Under the pieces are notes generated by a model. The model made no database searches. It saw only the letters and a list, made by a program, of their open reading frames with translations, and had not been told where the DNA came from. The translations under genes were made by a program, and so were the position numbers. DNA of 64,000 nt from Pseudorasbora parva. Its lineage: Eukaryota; Chordata; Actinopteri; Cypriniformes; Gobionidae. Below, piece after piece: positions 22,829 through 35,703 of this stretch. Position 1 is the stretch's first letter; the number at the start of each line of letters is the position of its first letter. Location: assembly GCF_024679245.1 (NCBI RefSeq), contig NC_090186.1, forward strand, positions 36,902,946 to 36,966,945. The letters are read 5' to 3'.

Positions 22829-23893
22829 ATCTTTCTGTCTGTCTGTCTATCTGTCTGTCCGTCCTTCTATCATTCTATCTGTCCGTCTGTCTTTCTGTCC
22901 ATCATTCTGTTTATTGTTTTGTCTCTCTGTCCATCTGTCGTTCTGTCTGTCTGTCTATCGCTCTGTCATTCCATCTGTCATTTTGTCTATCGTACTGTCT
23001 GTCGGTCATTCTGTCTGTCTGTCCGTCCGTTGCTCTGTCCATCCATCCATTGCTCTGTTTATCGTTCTGTCTTTGTCCGTCCGTTGTTTTGTCTGTCACT
23101 GTCTGTTCATCAGCCATTCTATATATTGTTCAGTCTGTTTGTCTGTCTGTCCATCCGTCGTTCTAGTTTTGTCATTCTGTCTGTCCTTCTATCATTCTAT
23201 CTGTATGTTTGTCTTTCCATCGTTCTGTTTATTGTTTTGTCTGTCTGTCTATCTGTCGTTCGGTCTGTCCACCTGTCGTTCTGTCTGTCATTCTGTCTGC
23301 CATTTTATTTATTCTACTGTCTGTTAGTCATTCTGTCTGTCACTGTTCATCTGTCATTCTATATTTTTTCATTCTTTCTGTCTGTCCATCCATCATTCTA
23401 TATAGTTTTGTGCTTCTGTCTATCTATATATCCTTCTGTCCGTCCTTCTATCATTCTATCTGTCTGTCTGTCTGTCTGTCTGTCTTTCTGTCCATCATTC
23501 TGTTTATTGTTTTGTCTGCCTGTCCATTTGTCGTTCTGTCTATCATTCTGTCTGTCATTCTGTCTATTGTACTGTCTGTCCGTCGTTCTATCTGTCGCTG
23601 TCTGTTCATCTGCCATTCTATATATTGTTCAGTCTTTCTGTCTGTCCATCCTTCTATCATTCTATCCGTCCATTGTTCTGTTTATTGTTTTGTCTGTCTG
23701 TCCATCTGTCGTTCTGTCTAGCGTTCTGTCTGTCATTTTGTCTATTGTACTCTCTGTCGGTCATTCTGTCTGTCTGTCTGTACATCCGTCGTTCTAAATG
23801 TTCTGTCTGTCTGTATATATTTCGTTCTGTCTATTGTTCTGCCCAACTGTCTGTCCGTCCATCTATCATTCGGTCTATGATTCTGTCTATAAA
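22829..23893. repeat. TCTG/TCCG tetranucleotide-derived array with higher-order units
   Basis: About 1.06 kb of imperfect TCTG, TCCG, TCAT and TCGT units. A longer unit beginning CCTTCTATCATTCTAT starts at 22863, 23185, 23444 and 23650, giving spacings of 322, 259 and 206. Because the base unit is four bases, stop-free frames arise on both strands (plus: cysteine/leucine/serine-rich; minus: aspartate/arginine/glutamine-rich). These are not genes. Confidence 0.93.
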
Positions 23894-26216
23894 ATCATTT
23901 TCTCTTTCACATTGCCACAATTGAAGAGCTTACAAAAACTTAAGATGTACTTTAATGTCTTTTTTATGTTGTCTTACAGTGCCAATTATTAGTTTAGCCT
24001 TGGTTCACTAAGCTGAATGTGAGGATGGTGCAGATCTTTTGGTCTCCGTCTTAATAACTGGTTCCTCTTCACCAAATCTCCCTGATATGAGCCTTGACTT
24101 TCAAAGGGGTTTCTTTATTAGTAGTCAAGCAGCAGCATAATCACCAGCTCCCAGGGAAAACCACTGAGTTAAATAATCAACTGTAAACAGCCAGGGAATG
24201 TTAATTATGCACTGGCTGCATCCTTAGAGGACAAAACATATTTAACTTGCAATTTTGAACGGCGGAGAAACCCCACACATGGTTGTGTGGGACCACACTA
24301 AATTCCACGTTTTCATTGCATCCAATGACATGTCTACACTGTAAAGTGATGTTTTGGACAATGGCATAAGACGCTGGCCCTCCTCACTGTTGTGTCTGTT
24401 GACAAAGGTGTAATTTAGGAGAGTGAATTGTCTCCTTATGCAATTTAGATCCTTTGAGATTATAATCAAGGTAGTTTTCCTTAAATACAGTCACAGCTTT
24501 GACCATATTTATCTCTAAAGGTCCACGTTTCTACCGCTGTCGCACATCGCTTGTATTAACCGAACTGCTGACAAAATCGAAATATCTTGAGCGCAGAACT
24601 AAGACAAAACAGCTCTACAAATGACTGAAAACAGTGCTGTTAGAAGATTGACACTCAAAGACACAGACATCTGGCTCCTCTGTTGTGTTTGGAGGTCTTG
24701 AACAATTTCAACAGTAAAACATCACCTTATGATGGCCAGAGGGACAAATGAGGCATAAAACAGCATTTAGGGTTGAAGACAGTTTGTGTTAATATTCGTA
24801 TGATAAACATTAATATGGTAACTATCATCTGCTCTCAAGATAAAATAAGCTTTTACTGGAAAGTCACTGATTTGAATTTCCAAAACTTGTTGTGTATACG
24901 GGCTAACTTTTTGATCTCATATGAGAACAGTTAAGTGAGATCTGGTGCAAAGCAAAATGTGAGATCTCACAAACATCAGTGGACATTGTCACGTGTTTTC
25001 CATTTATCACACGTTTCTTGGTGTCCCTTTTGTTAGTTTGTGGTGTCCAAGTCAAGAATGTCCTGAAGCAACTCCCTGTTTCCTTGTTTTAAAGGTCCAT
25101 CGAGAAGCGGACAGAAATGAGGAGCTTCCAGCAGAGGTCCTTCTTTTATCAGTTTTATTGTGACAGGTTACCATGTGTTGGGACAAACTGCTTCAGTGCT
25201 TTATTGTGGACTTCGGCACATCTTTTATACCACATAAGAGTGCACAAACACATGTTCTACCCATCTGCCCTTTATAAGATCTTTATGAAAAGAAAAAGAC
25301 TGCAAAACTCTTAGAAATTATTAAGAAAGCAGGAACACAAAATTTGTACAGTTGGTCTAAAAACAGCCACGGAAAAGTGAAAAACAAGGTAACAATAATT
25401 TACCATTGTACTTATTTTAAACTCTTCTCTTTTGTTTCTTTGTGGTGATTTTCAGATTTCAGATTTTTCTTACAAATACTTTTTCTAACACTTCTTTTTT
25501 TTTTGTCTGCCATTCACATTAGTTGAAATGTCAGACAACACTTCTCACTGAAGATCGATCTACCCTAGCTTTCCGATGTCAGACCTCAAGCTTTGTTCCA
25601 GTGGTTCATTTTAAGTAGAAGGTGAGAGAATTACAAGTTTTATGTTGTCTGGAATACATATTTTATTCAGTGCAAAGGCACACTTGCGAGCTGATATGGC
25701 TTTTATACAAGAGATTTACAAACACAATGTTTTTATTGAGTAACTTACATTTCGGGTGCAATATGACATGGCTATTATATTATATTTGTAATAAAAAAGG
25801 CATTTTTGCTAGGGGGCCCACTGAATCCTTTTTTATTCATAAATGATTTGCTGAACACTCAAGTCAATTATGTTGCATGACAAAACAACAGTATTATTGT
25901 CTTTAACCATGACAGAAAAACTCATCAATAAATGATCCATTCTAATGTTCTTCAATGTCTTCCAGGTCTGCCAAGTTTCCATGTTCTACAAAAAGTTTGA
26001 GCCGATGGGTACCTGTTTTTTAATTTCCTGTCGAGGACCATGCTGGGATTCCTCACAAATTCAATAAGAGCAAAATAACCCTGTGTGATAAACATCAAAG
26101 CTGCCACACTTTAAAAGGAAGGACCATAGGATGAAACCAGAGGGTAGGTTCGCATGCCTCAACAACAAGAAGAGCAGTTTTTTGTTGTACAGTATTTTAA
26201 TGATTATATAGTAGTA
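23894..26216. other. Intergenic, no feature identified
   Basis: No TIR pair, tandem array or plausible coding frame was found. A T-run lies near 25496-25504. Confidence 0.4.
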
Positions 26217-26790
26217 CAGTCATGGTCAGAATTATTGGCACCCCTGGTAAATATTATTAAATATGGCTGTAAAAATAAATATTTTTATCTTTTATTTAAC
26301 TAAATTTGACCCCCCCCCCCATTAAACCTTTCATTGAAGTAAAATAATTGGAAGTGGGGGGTACATCACATTATGAGATAAATGCTTTTCTCAAACACGT
26401 TGGCCATAATTATTGGCACCCTTTATGAAATACTTTTTCCAACCCACTTTTGCCAAGATAATAGTCTTCTCCTATAATGACTGACTGATGAGTTTGGAGA
26501 ACACCTGACAAGAGATCAGAGCCTATTACTCCCTCCAGATCCTTCAGATTCCCAGCTCTTCTCTTCAGTCCACTCCTCTCATTTTCTATAGGGTTCAGGT
26601 CAGGAACTGGGATGGTCATGGCAGAAGCTTCATTTTGTGCTTAGCGACACATTTGTGTGTTGATTTTGATGTTTGTTGTGGATAATTGTCCTGATGGAAG
26701 ATCCAACCATAGCCCATTATAAGATTTCTGGCAGAGGCAATCAAATTTCGATTTGTTTTATCTGTTGGTATTTGCTAGGATCTATGATAC
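26217..26790 (-). mobile_element. Tc1/mariner element, truncated, transposase on minus strand
   Basis: Starts with TA then CAGTCATGGTCAGAATTATT, and an inverted form of the inner part recurs at 26402 (GGCCATAATTATTGGCACCC). On the minus strand the decayed 3' half of a Tc1 transposase is read through several frames: HQDNYPQ (second catalytic aspartate region) near 26690 and DLNPIEN (third catalytic residue) at about 26590. A C-run at 26311-26320 and frameshifts break the gene. The other half is lost where the element at 26797 begins. Confidence 0.72.
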
Positions 26791-26796
26791 CATGGG

Positions 26797-28277
26797 TGCT
26801 CTTCAAACGGAAGGCTGCATCCTACCAAGACTGTGTCCTTCCTAGTCCAGTCCTTCTGAGGCTTGAGTCTAGTGTCCTCCTCAGCAATTAAAAGTATAAG
26901 TCTTATAAGTGCACATCTACACATCACACACGTTCCTGCCGCCACAGCCATAGCGAAAATACTATTAAAGGGGTGATGAATCGAGAAATCAACTTTCCCT
27001 TGAGCTTTTGATACATAAAAGGTCATGGTAATGTAAGAATACCCTCTAAGTTTCAGAGCTGAAAACTTCCTTATTAATCCAAGAAAAGCTTTTTATAGAA
27101 ACCAGGCCCAGCAGACGGTCATGTGCTTCATCCTTATATCATCGCGTGACGAAACACCGCCTCTACAGCGTGTCTAATCCAGTAGCCTTCCTTCAGATCC
27201 TAAAATTAGGAATGTGTGGTTGAACTTTATTTTTAATGAAGTTCCAGCTCACGTGGGGTAGACATGTTCACTGTTCATTTCACTGCGGGATCGTTTGTAA
27301 ACAAATCTCCAGTTGATGCTGGATTTGGATCCGACAGGAATGGTGCAACACACTTATGTGAGTAAAACATGTTTTATATGTAATAGTATTGTATTGTTAT
27401 AGATCAATTTGCTTATGTGTACGTGTCTAACAGAGCACACCTTTAGCACGCTGGACGCAGACATGTATGGGCCAGGGCTTGCAAAGCCTGGCAGGCCAAT
27501 GAATCTCATAATATGCCATTCTTGATCTGTTGTCTCTTGAGTCTTGACTTGACATTTGAAGGCCGGCGCATGTGCATGTGCATGCGCACGCGCACGTATG
27601 TGTGTGTGGGCGGTTCGCGCTTATATTGACCGATATTGTGGGCTATGTGTAATATAAAAATAATAGTCCAATCAATTGTAGGTTGGTGAGAGATAAATCA
27701 TTGTGTTTGTTTGATAAAGAGGTTTACGAGCCCTGTGATCGAGAAAATAGCCTATTACTTATTGGTTATGATGTTTTTGAATGTAAAAACCACACTTACG
27801 TCATTAGTTGACCTCAGACAACGGTATAAAAAAATAAAAAAGCCAGTTCATGATGTCTTTAGAACTTAATTTTGGAAAAATTATTTATTACAAATCTTTA
27901 TATTAACTGGCTTTCTATTAATACAATAGTGTCTGCAGTCTCCCAGTGGGTTGTGTTATTGTCAGTTTAGTCTTAGTGATTAATTTACAGCAAAGCAAAA
28001 GATAACATCTATGTCCAAAAATATTTTTTGTCTTACATTTCATAATAAATAAACTCTAGTACCAACAACTGTTCTGTCAGTTTATTTTCATGAATTGGAA
28101 TGTGTTTGATTGTGAGTGATTTAAGGCCGCGAAGGATACATCTGATGCGTCCTTAAAAACAGGCCGAATGAAGGACGCGAAACGAAGGCTTCCTTCCAAG
28201 AATCCTTCAAATTGTGATGGCCTTTGGCAACATCTGATAATGTGGCAGCCTTTGTAGGAAGCAGCCTTCTGTTTGAG
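26797..28277. mobile_element. TIR element with TCAAACGGAAGGCTGC ends
   Basis: The left end TCAAACGGAAGGCTGCATCC and the reverse complement of the right end, TCAAACAGAAGGCTGCTTCC, differ at two positions. A possible short duplication, GCTCT against GCTAC, flanks it. Inside, at 26966, TTAAAGGGGTGATGAATCGA starts what looks like another abundant fish element whose right end was not located. 27735-27805 is repeated at 49715-49785. No transposase is seen. Confidence 0.55.
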
Positions 28278-29442
28278 CTACTTTATTAGATAAACATACA
28301 ACTGTTCGTTAACGCAACTATCTAATTGGACATCACATGGCAGCAACTCAATGCATTATGGCATGTAGACATGGTTGAGTTCAAAGTTCAAACTGAGCAT
28401 CATAATAAGGAACAAAGGTGATATAAGTGACTTTTAACGTGGATTGTTGGTGCCAGATGGGATGATTTGAGTATTTCAGAAACTGGTGATGTACTGGGTT
28501 TTTACAAACCACGATCTCTAGGGTTTTTACAGAGAATGGTCTGAAAAAGAGCAAATATCCAGTGAGCAGCAGTTCTGTGGGCGAAAATTCCTTGTTGATG
28601 CAAGAGGTTAGAGTAGAACGGACAAACTGGTTCCAGCTGATAGAAAGGCAACAGTAAATAACCACTCGTTACAACCAAGGTCTACAAAAGAGCATCCCTG
28701 AATGCTCAACACGTCAAACCTTGAAGCAGATGGTACTACTGCTACAGAAGTAGAGGACACACCGGTGACACTCCTATTAGATAATAACAGGAAACAGAGG
28801 CTTCAATTCTCATATTATCACCAAAATTGGACATTAGAAGATTAGAAGAAAAATGTTGCCTGTATGGTCTAATAAGTCTCAATTTCTGCTTTGACATTCA
28901 GATAGTAGGGTCAGAATTTGACATAAACAACATGAAAGCATTGATTCAGCCTGCCCTGTATCAATGGTTCCGGCTGGTGGTGGTGTAATGAAGTGGAGGA
29001 TCTTTTATTGGCACACGTTGGGTCCCTTAATACCAACTAAGCATCATTTATGCTCCACAGCCATTTATACACACTCCACAGAGTTTTGTTGCTGACCATC
29101 TTCTCATGGCTACGCTGTGTCTCAAAGTTCAAATAATCTCAAACTTCTTACTTGAACATGATAATGACTTCACTACTCAAACGCTCCACAGTCACCAGAT
29201 CTCAATCCAATAGAGCAGACCGAATCGAAAGTAAGAATCAGAATCAGAATCGTTCAAATTAAAACAATGCCTAACCCTATATGTGAGGGAACAAGATTTT
29301 TGCATAATTGATTTGCAGATGACAAATCTGCAGAAAAAGCATAATGCAATAATGACCAAAATCTCTGAGGAATGTTTCCGGCACATTGTTGAATCTATGC
29401 CAAGAAGAATTCTGAAGGCAAAAGGGTCCAACCAAGGCTGCA
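28278..29442 (+). mobile_element. Decayed Tc1/mariner element, plus strand
   Basis: Begins CTACTTTATTAGATAAAC, the terminal sequence of a common fish Tc1 family, then transposase remnants in order: an N-terminal helix-turn-helix region (28390-28680), the DDE core (28850-29230, with GATCTCAATCCAATAGAGCA encoding the DLNPIE motif at about 29198-29217), and the C-terminus (29320-29420). Stops and indels break every frame. The left terminus abuts the right end of the preceding TIR element. Confidence 0.72.
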
Positions 29443-29640
29443 ATTATTTGATCAAAAATACAGTAAATACGCTTACATTGGGAAATATTACAGTTTCATA
29501 TATTTTAAAATGTAATTTATTCCTGTGATAACAAAGCTGAATTTTCAGCAGACATTACTCCAGTCTTCAGAGTCACATGATCCTTCTGAAATCATGTTGA
29601 TTTAATAAAATCTATTATATTATAACATTTTGACCATTAT
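29443..29640. mobile_element. Fragment of the ACACTACC-ended fish repeat
   Basis: Shares TGTAATTTATTCCTGTGAT and CACATGATCCTTCTGAAATC with 33890-33965, in the same orientation. Terminal sequences are missing. Confidence 0.55.
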
Positions 29641-30706
29641 GTAACTTAGTATATTAGTGTGCTGTTTATGCATCCAATGTGATATTACATAGTTAAACTG
29701 ATCTTTCAGGGTCTTTACTTTCTGTCATTGTTTTTCAGAGCCCCTGGCAGGAGTTCAATTTCATTAGAGTGGCTTTTTGTCTCAGGTTATATAACACAGC
29801 ATCAGTAAATAATGTTTGGACATTTCTAGCACCTTGTGTTCCACATGTTTAATTCATGAAAAAGTTTCTTACTGGTAGATTTTTTTTTGCGGAGGACAAA
29901 GCTGTTGCTAAGCTCAGGCCTTCACCCACACAGAAATGTGCAAACTGTTCCCCAGGCTCTCCACTGGAGACTCTCTCAACATGCAAGAGCGTACCTCTGG
30001 TCTGCCCAGCTTTATAACACTGTTTTGGCCAGTTGCTAGAAAACCATCATTATGTGTTGTGAGGACTAAAGCCTCTGTGGACCATGGATAAAGAAGCAGA
30101 AAAGGGGAGCTGGATCCAAACTATGTGAGGAGCAAGCATGTGACTATGTTTTGACCCCTCTCTTCAATCAAGGTGGTCCGAGTTGGCACAAATGGATCAA
30201 AGTGTCATTGAAACAAAAGCAGCATTCACAGGATTCTTCTTATATCCCAGGCAAGCACAGGTTTTTTGCACAGTCCCATATGGTGTTTAACGTTAGCATG
30301 CTCAAGTAGCCATGAGCAGATACACATGCATTCATAGATGCTTCATTAGTGGCCGTTTCAGTGGGCTGCTATATGTAAGTCGTCCGGCATATTGGAACGG
30401 TCAAAGCCGATCCTTGATAATTCGAGAGCAAGTTGAATGAGCGTCTACAATCGTAGTTGGACGCATGTATGAAGTCTATACATGAAATAGACTACAGCAG
30501 AGGATTTTTCTAAACTAACAATACACAACATTAAAAAGTTACCATAGTTAAAAGTAAAAACATTAAAAGTACCATAGTAAAAACATGTCATATTGAGTGA
30601 ATACATATAAAAACACAAACCAACACACCTGTGAAAAGTTATCCCATTTCGTCGGGAATTTAAATCTCGGCAATTCCACAACCAAAGCTATGCAATGTTG
30701 TGGCAT
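29641..30706. other. Intergenic, no feature identified
   Basis: No TIR, array or plausible gene was found. Confidence 0.4.
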
Positions 30707-32080
30707 CAATGGGTGCGTCTACATGCACACCATAACTCAAAAAAAATAGCTTATTGAAATAATCAGGTTTCCCCATTTGCATGCAAACCAGTAAACTGAC
30801 AATGAAAGTAAACCACATTTACATGCCTTTATTAATAAACCGGGTTATTTCCTTGTAGTGACGTCAAAAATAATAATGTTTTAGCCTGACGTGGTCATAC
30901 TCAATTCAGTTAGAATATGAGTCTGAAACTGCTCCATTGGGCTGTGATTATGGGGCGTGTTTCAACCGAACCAGGAAAGACCTCAATTGGATAGACCTAC
31001 AACCAATCAGAGCAACGAAGCGACGCATTGTCAAATGTCAACAGAGTTCAACTGCACTGTATTGCCAAGTCTGCGTTTTTTTTCCGCGGGTTGTTTTCTA
31101 TGTCTGCGGGTTGAAGCGACTATTATGTGATATATAGACCCATGAGTGCGAATTTTAGCTGGCAACCTTGCCAAAATAACACACATTTTACCCCCCAAAC
31201 GCCATTTTTTTCCCCGGAGAACCCCCCGAGAAGCTATTGTTTAGGGCTAGTAGTTGGCGGGTTTTGTTGTAAAAACTTGGCAACCCTGTTTGCACGCGTG
31301 CTGGAATAAACGATCTTTGCCGGTGTTGTAAAAAAATGTAATAATTTAATGATACACAGAGTTGTGAAGGTGAATGCATATACAAAGAAGCTCTCCGTTT
31401 AGGATTCGAACAAATATAATCCAAGCCCCTTTGATGACGTGCATGATTACGTTACTGTTGATCATCTGTCCGTCATCGTCTAAAGCCCGCCCTGATGATT
31501 TCATTGGTCCAAACAGTTTCTGTTCGGCGATAATTACTCCTCTATGGATCGAGGCAAGACCGAACCGCCCGACCTAAACAATTTGTGGACGGGGCTAAGT
31601 TCGGCTGGCATCCAGGCTAATAATGTTTGTACTTGACTCTTTTTCTAATGTTATGTCAGTTGTGATATTAAATAAAGCGTGCACTGTGTCAGTGGGAGAT
31701 TTACGGCTCAAATTATTCTCATCTGGTTACAGATGCAGCGTTTTAAACATATATATGTCCTTGTGATATATGTCCTTATTTCATGCAAAACGCTCGCTCT
31801 CTCTGTCTGAGTGCATTTAAATCTGCTCTAAGTTTGCATTTTTCTCACCTATCACACATGCACACTTCAATAATCCACCAGAAAGCAGTGTAATACATTT
31901 ACATGCAGCGTGAAATCAGGGTAAGAGGCAAAAAACTACCTGTCCTGACCGGTTTATTCTTACAGCGTTTATGACCAACCTCGATGAAAGAAAATGGGTT
32001 ACCACGTTTGCATGACCATGTTCATTGTCGGCTTATTAGGCAAAATTGGCTTAAGAACGTGCATGTAAACACACCCATTG
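30707..32080. mobile_element. TIR element with CAATGGGTG ends
   Basis: The left CAATGGGTGCGTCTACATGC and the reverse complement of the right end, CAATGGGTGTGTTTACATGC, differ at two positions. A hAT-like MITE with its own target duplication is nested at 30882-31619. No transposase is encoded. Confidence 0.6.
30882..31619 (+). mobile_element. hAT-like MITE, copy A
   Basis: Ends TAGCCTG and CAGGCTA are inverted. ATAATGTTT flanks both sides (30873-30881, 31620-31628), containing an 8-bp hAT-style duplication. Shares most of its length, inverted, with 51949-52788, including the AGCTATTGTTTAGGGCTAG block and a block containing GGCAACC. Confidence 0.72.
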
Positions 32081-32249
32081 ATTCTTACTGTGAGAGCCGA
32101 AACGTCGAACAAATCAGTCGTTTGGCCTCGGAAAACTTGGATTATTACCTTTTTGGAATAACTCGTGGATGCAGTCGTATGTTATATCCTGTGTTTTATA
32201 TCATGTTCACACAAATAGGTAGGTTTAGGGATGGGGTGGGGTTGGGTTA

Positions 32250-32400
32250 CATGTTAAAATGTGTCTAAATAGCGTAAATAAAATAAATGTAAATGAAATC
32301 ATGTTAAAGTGTGTCTAAATAGCGTAAAAAAAAAAGGGAAAATTAAATCATGTTAAAATGTGTCTAAATAGCGTAAATAAAATAAATGTAAATGAAATTA
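32250..32400 (+). repeat. Three-copy tandem repeat, about 50 bp
   Basis: ATGTTAAAATGTGTCTAAAT starts at 32251, 32301 (one change) and 32350; the units continue with AGCGTAAATAAAATAAATG. Confidence 0.9.
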
Positions 32401-32439
32401 TGCTTGCTGATTAATAAATTTCACCATGACGATAATATT

Positions 32440-32620
32440 CCCATTCCCAGTGCGTCTGTGTATGACGCCAAAGGTTTCTCATCGAAATGAATGGAGCACC
32501 CAGTGCGTCGAAAATTGACGATAAAGGTACGCCCAGTTCGTTGAAAAGTGACGACAATGGGTCCTGATCAAGCGTCCATATGTGACGAGTTGGGTGTGAG
32601 TGTGTTGACTTTGGAACCCG
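32440..32620 (+). repeat. Degenerate tandem units around GTGCGTC..TGACG
   Basis: Units such as CAGTGCGTCTGTGTATGACG, CAGTGCGTCGAAAATTGACG and CAGTTCGTTGAAAAGTGACG recur at 32450-32550, with a fourth weaker unit near 32570. Spacing varies from about 30 to 48 bases. Confidence 0.65.
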
Positions 32621-33730
32621 TTTGCATTTTCAGGGCCACAAATAGCCAATGTCATGTAAATGAACGGCATTTAAAAAAGTTTTATGCTTTTTGTTGAAAA
32701 CTGTGTCCTGTAAACGGCCCCTGAGACAGATGTTAATTTCAGGTGTAAATAAAGCCAGAAGTAACTGGCCTTTTCTTAAACAAAATCTGCTTAAAAATCC
32801 CCCAAGTCATCATCACCTCGGCTTCATCTGTTGAGCCCAATGTGGATAATCATGAGTCATGTGGAAATATCTTACCTGATAAATTGAGATTACTCAGAAC
32901 TGAGGCAAAACCACAGGAATAGTGTTTAACATCTCGCAGGGCATTAAATCCAATCATTAGCTGAAGTAATGTGGGTGATGCATGTCTAATTAAGGACTTT
33001 TTTGTGCTTTGAGGCATAAACGAATGTCTAAATGAACTAAATTATGATAATATCAGACACGTGTGTATTTATTCTGTATTCAAGTGTAAACCTCTGCAGC
33101 ACACAGGACACAAATCAAGCAATGATGTTACTTGAAGAAGACAGTTGGTTACTTCATAAAATAATCTTGATTAGGATAGAATGCGCATGATAAACACAAG
33201 TCTAAACCAACACAATACCAAACTTTAATTTAAAGTAAACGTTGCTATTCAGCAAGCTTACTAATCATGTAGACATTAATTTTTTGTTGGGCTGTTTTAA
33301 AGAGAGTGACCTCTATGGTGATCTGTTTTTTTTTTGTTTTTTTTTTGTTCCTTTGTTCAGATCCGATAAGATCAGATAACTGGTCTATGCTGTGTTTGTT
33401 ATGTTTTGTCATGTGAAAAGATCTTTAAAAACAGAACGTAGTGAACTTTTAGGAGTAAGGGGTACAGGAAAAGCTTCACACCCTTGTCTGACAACAGAAG
33501 AGGTCTTTAAGGAGCTTTTTGAAGTTATTTGGTCTTGTCTTGCACATTTGTGAAGCTAGATATCCAGTTACTTTGGTGAAAATCTGACAACAACAATCCC
33601 TGTGAAGTCAGGCCAAGGGTCTCTGGATTTCCCAATAGTTGGCAATAACACCTTAGCTTACTTTGGCAGTGGTGGGTGGAATGTTTTGCCATAGGGATAA
33701 AGATGATTACTTGATATGAATAGCTATATG
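32621..33730. other. Intergenic, T-runs only
   Basis: Two T-runs near 33327-33346. No gene evidence. Confidence 0.4.
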
Positions 33731-33733
33731 TAC

Positions 33734-34010
33734 ACTACCGTTCGGTAAGATGTTTTAAAAATGTTTTTGAAAGAAGCCTCTTTTTCTTTTAAGGCTCAAT
33801 CTATATGATGCAATTACAGTAAAAACAGCAATATTGTGAATTGTTATATTACATTACATTTTGGGTTTTTAGTATTAGAAAATGTAATTTACTCCTGTGA
33901 TGCAATGCTGAATTTTCAACATCATTATTCCAGTCCCCAGTGTCACATGATCCTTCAGAAATCATTCTGATATGCTGATTTGCTGCTCGTGACATTTTTT
34001 TGTATTATTG
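33734..34010. mobile_element. Copy of the ACACTACC-ended fish repeat, partial
   Basis: Starts ACACTACCGTTCGG, a well-known terminal sequence of a very abundant fish repeat, followed by TGTAATTTACTCCTGTGATG and CACATGATCCTTCAGAAATC. The second terminus is not present. Confidence 0.6.
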
Positions 34011-34598
34011 TTTATCAAAGTGGACAGTTGATAAATTAAGAAATTCTTATTTTCTAACAATTGGGACTTTATAACTCACCATTGTGACTATTTCTTGTAA
34101 TTCTGACTTTATTTCTCATAATTGCAACTTCATATTGCACAATAGCGTCTTTTTACTTGCAATTGCTGCTTTTAAATTGTTTGCTTTCATAGAAATCAGA
34201 TATGAGATATAACATTACGATTTCCATTCCAGAATAATTGTAAAGATTTGCTTTTATTGATGTAGACAAGGTGTTTTTTTTTTTTTGGAAAGCTGTCTTA
34301 GTAATCGCAAATGCATCACATTTTTTCCACTTTTCATTCATTGAGCTAAACCTCAATAATCAGATATTATAATCTGTAATGTGTAAGTGCATAGAACCAA
34401 TTCTTTCATCTGCTTATAAAATTGTTTTTTTAGCCTACTGAGTTGATGGACACTGATGATGTGTAATAGCATTAGTCATGTGTGAGTTCAGCAAATTGCT
34501 TCCAGAGCAGTATTCAGCATATAGACCCAAATTGATCACAGTAAAACGTGAACAGGAAACAATGGCTGTGGTAGAGTTGTTGTTTAAGTACTAATATA

Positions 34599-35703
34599 CA
34601 CTATATTTCCAGAAGTATTGGGACACCCCTCCAAATCATTGAATTCAGATGTTCCAATCACTTCCATGGCCACAGGTATATGAAATCAAGCACCTTGGCA
34701 TACAGACGCTTCTACAAACATTTGTGAAAAAAGGGGTCTGTGACAAGCAAGACAGGCGAGAGCTGTGACAGTGGTGGGAGTTTGGTAGCGTGATTGAAGA
34801 TGATTGTCAAACTCGCACATCCTACACATCACACTGGTCTTGAATCCTCTCATGGAGGAGATTGGAAGGAAAAAGAGAGGGGCGACGACTTTCCTCACAA
34901 CTAAATATTCCACGGTCAACTGTTAGTGGCATTATAACAAAATGGAAGCAATTTGGAAGAAATGCATCTCAAGGTCAAGGCCACATAAGATCACAGAGCG
35001 GGGTGCAGAAGTCGCCAACTTTCTGCAGAATCAATAGCTAGACCTCCAAACTTTGAGTGGCCTTCAGATTAGCTCAAGAACAGGGTGTAGAGAGATTCAT
35101 GGAATAGGTTTCCGTGGCTGAGCAGCTGCATCCAAGCCTTACATCACCAAGTGCAGTGCAAAGCGTCAGATGCAGTGGTGTATAGCAGCGCCTCTAGAGC
35201 AGTGGAAGGAGAACGGTACTTGCCTGACTGCATTGTGCCAAGTGTAAAGTTTGGTGGAGGGGGATTATGGTGTGGCTTGACCCCTTAGTTCCAGTGAAAG
35301 AAATTCTTAATGCTTCAGCATATCAAGACATTTTGGACAATTTTATGCTCCCAACTGGGAACAGTTTGGGAAGGGCCCCTTCCTGTTCCATCATGACTGC
35401 ACACCAGTGTGCAAAGCAAGGCCCATAAAGACATGGATGAGCGAGTTTGTTGTGGAGGAACTTGTCTGGCCTGACCTACACCGATAGAACACCTTTGAGA
35501 TTAATTGGAGTGGAGACTGCGAGCCAGGCCTTCTCGTCCAGTACTCCTAAACCTTGTGGAAAGCCTCCCCAGAAGAGTTGAAGCTGGTATAGCTACAAAG
35601 AGTGGGCCATCTCCATATTAAACCCTACAGGTTAAGAATGAAATGTCATTAAAGTTCATGTGTATGTAAAGGCAGGCAACCCAAAACTTTTGGCAATATA
35701 GTG
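34599..35703 (+). mobile_element. Decayed Tc1/mariner element (CACTATAT ends)
   Basis: The left CACTATATTTCCAGAAGTAT and right TTTTGGCAATATAGTG are inverted ends; TA precedes the left one. Transposase remnants appear in order: a DNA-binding region at 34870-35100, a core with CTTCCTGTTCCATCATGACT (catalytic region) near 35380-35400, a degenerate PDL..IE block near 35478-35500, and a C-terminal AGAAGAGTTGAAGCTG block. Several deletions and stops remove any long frame. Confidence 0.75.

Noticed and set aside
22811..23797. 328-codon plus frame and several D/R/Q-rich minus frames
   Set aside because: Products of a stop-free tetranucleotide array; no conserved domain and all frames are open for the same reason.
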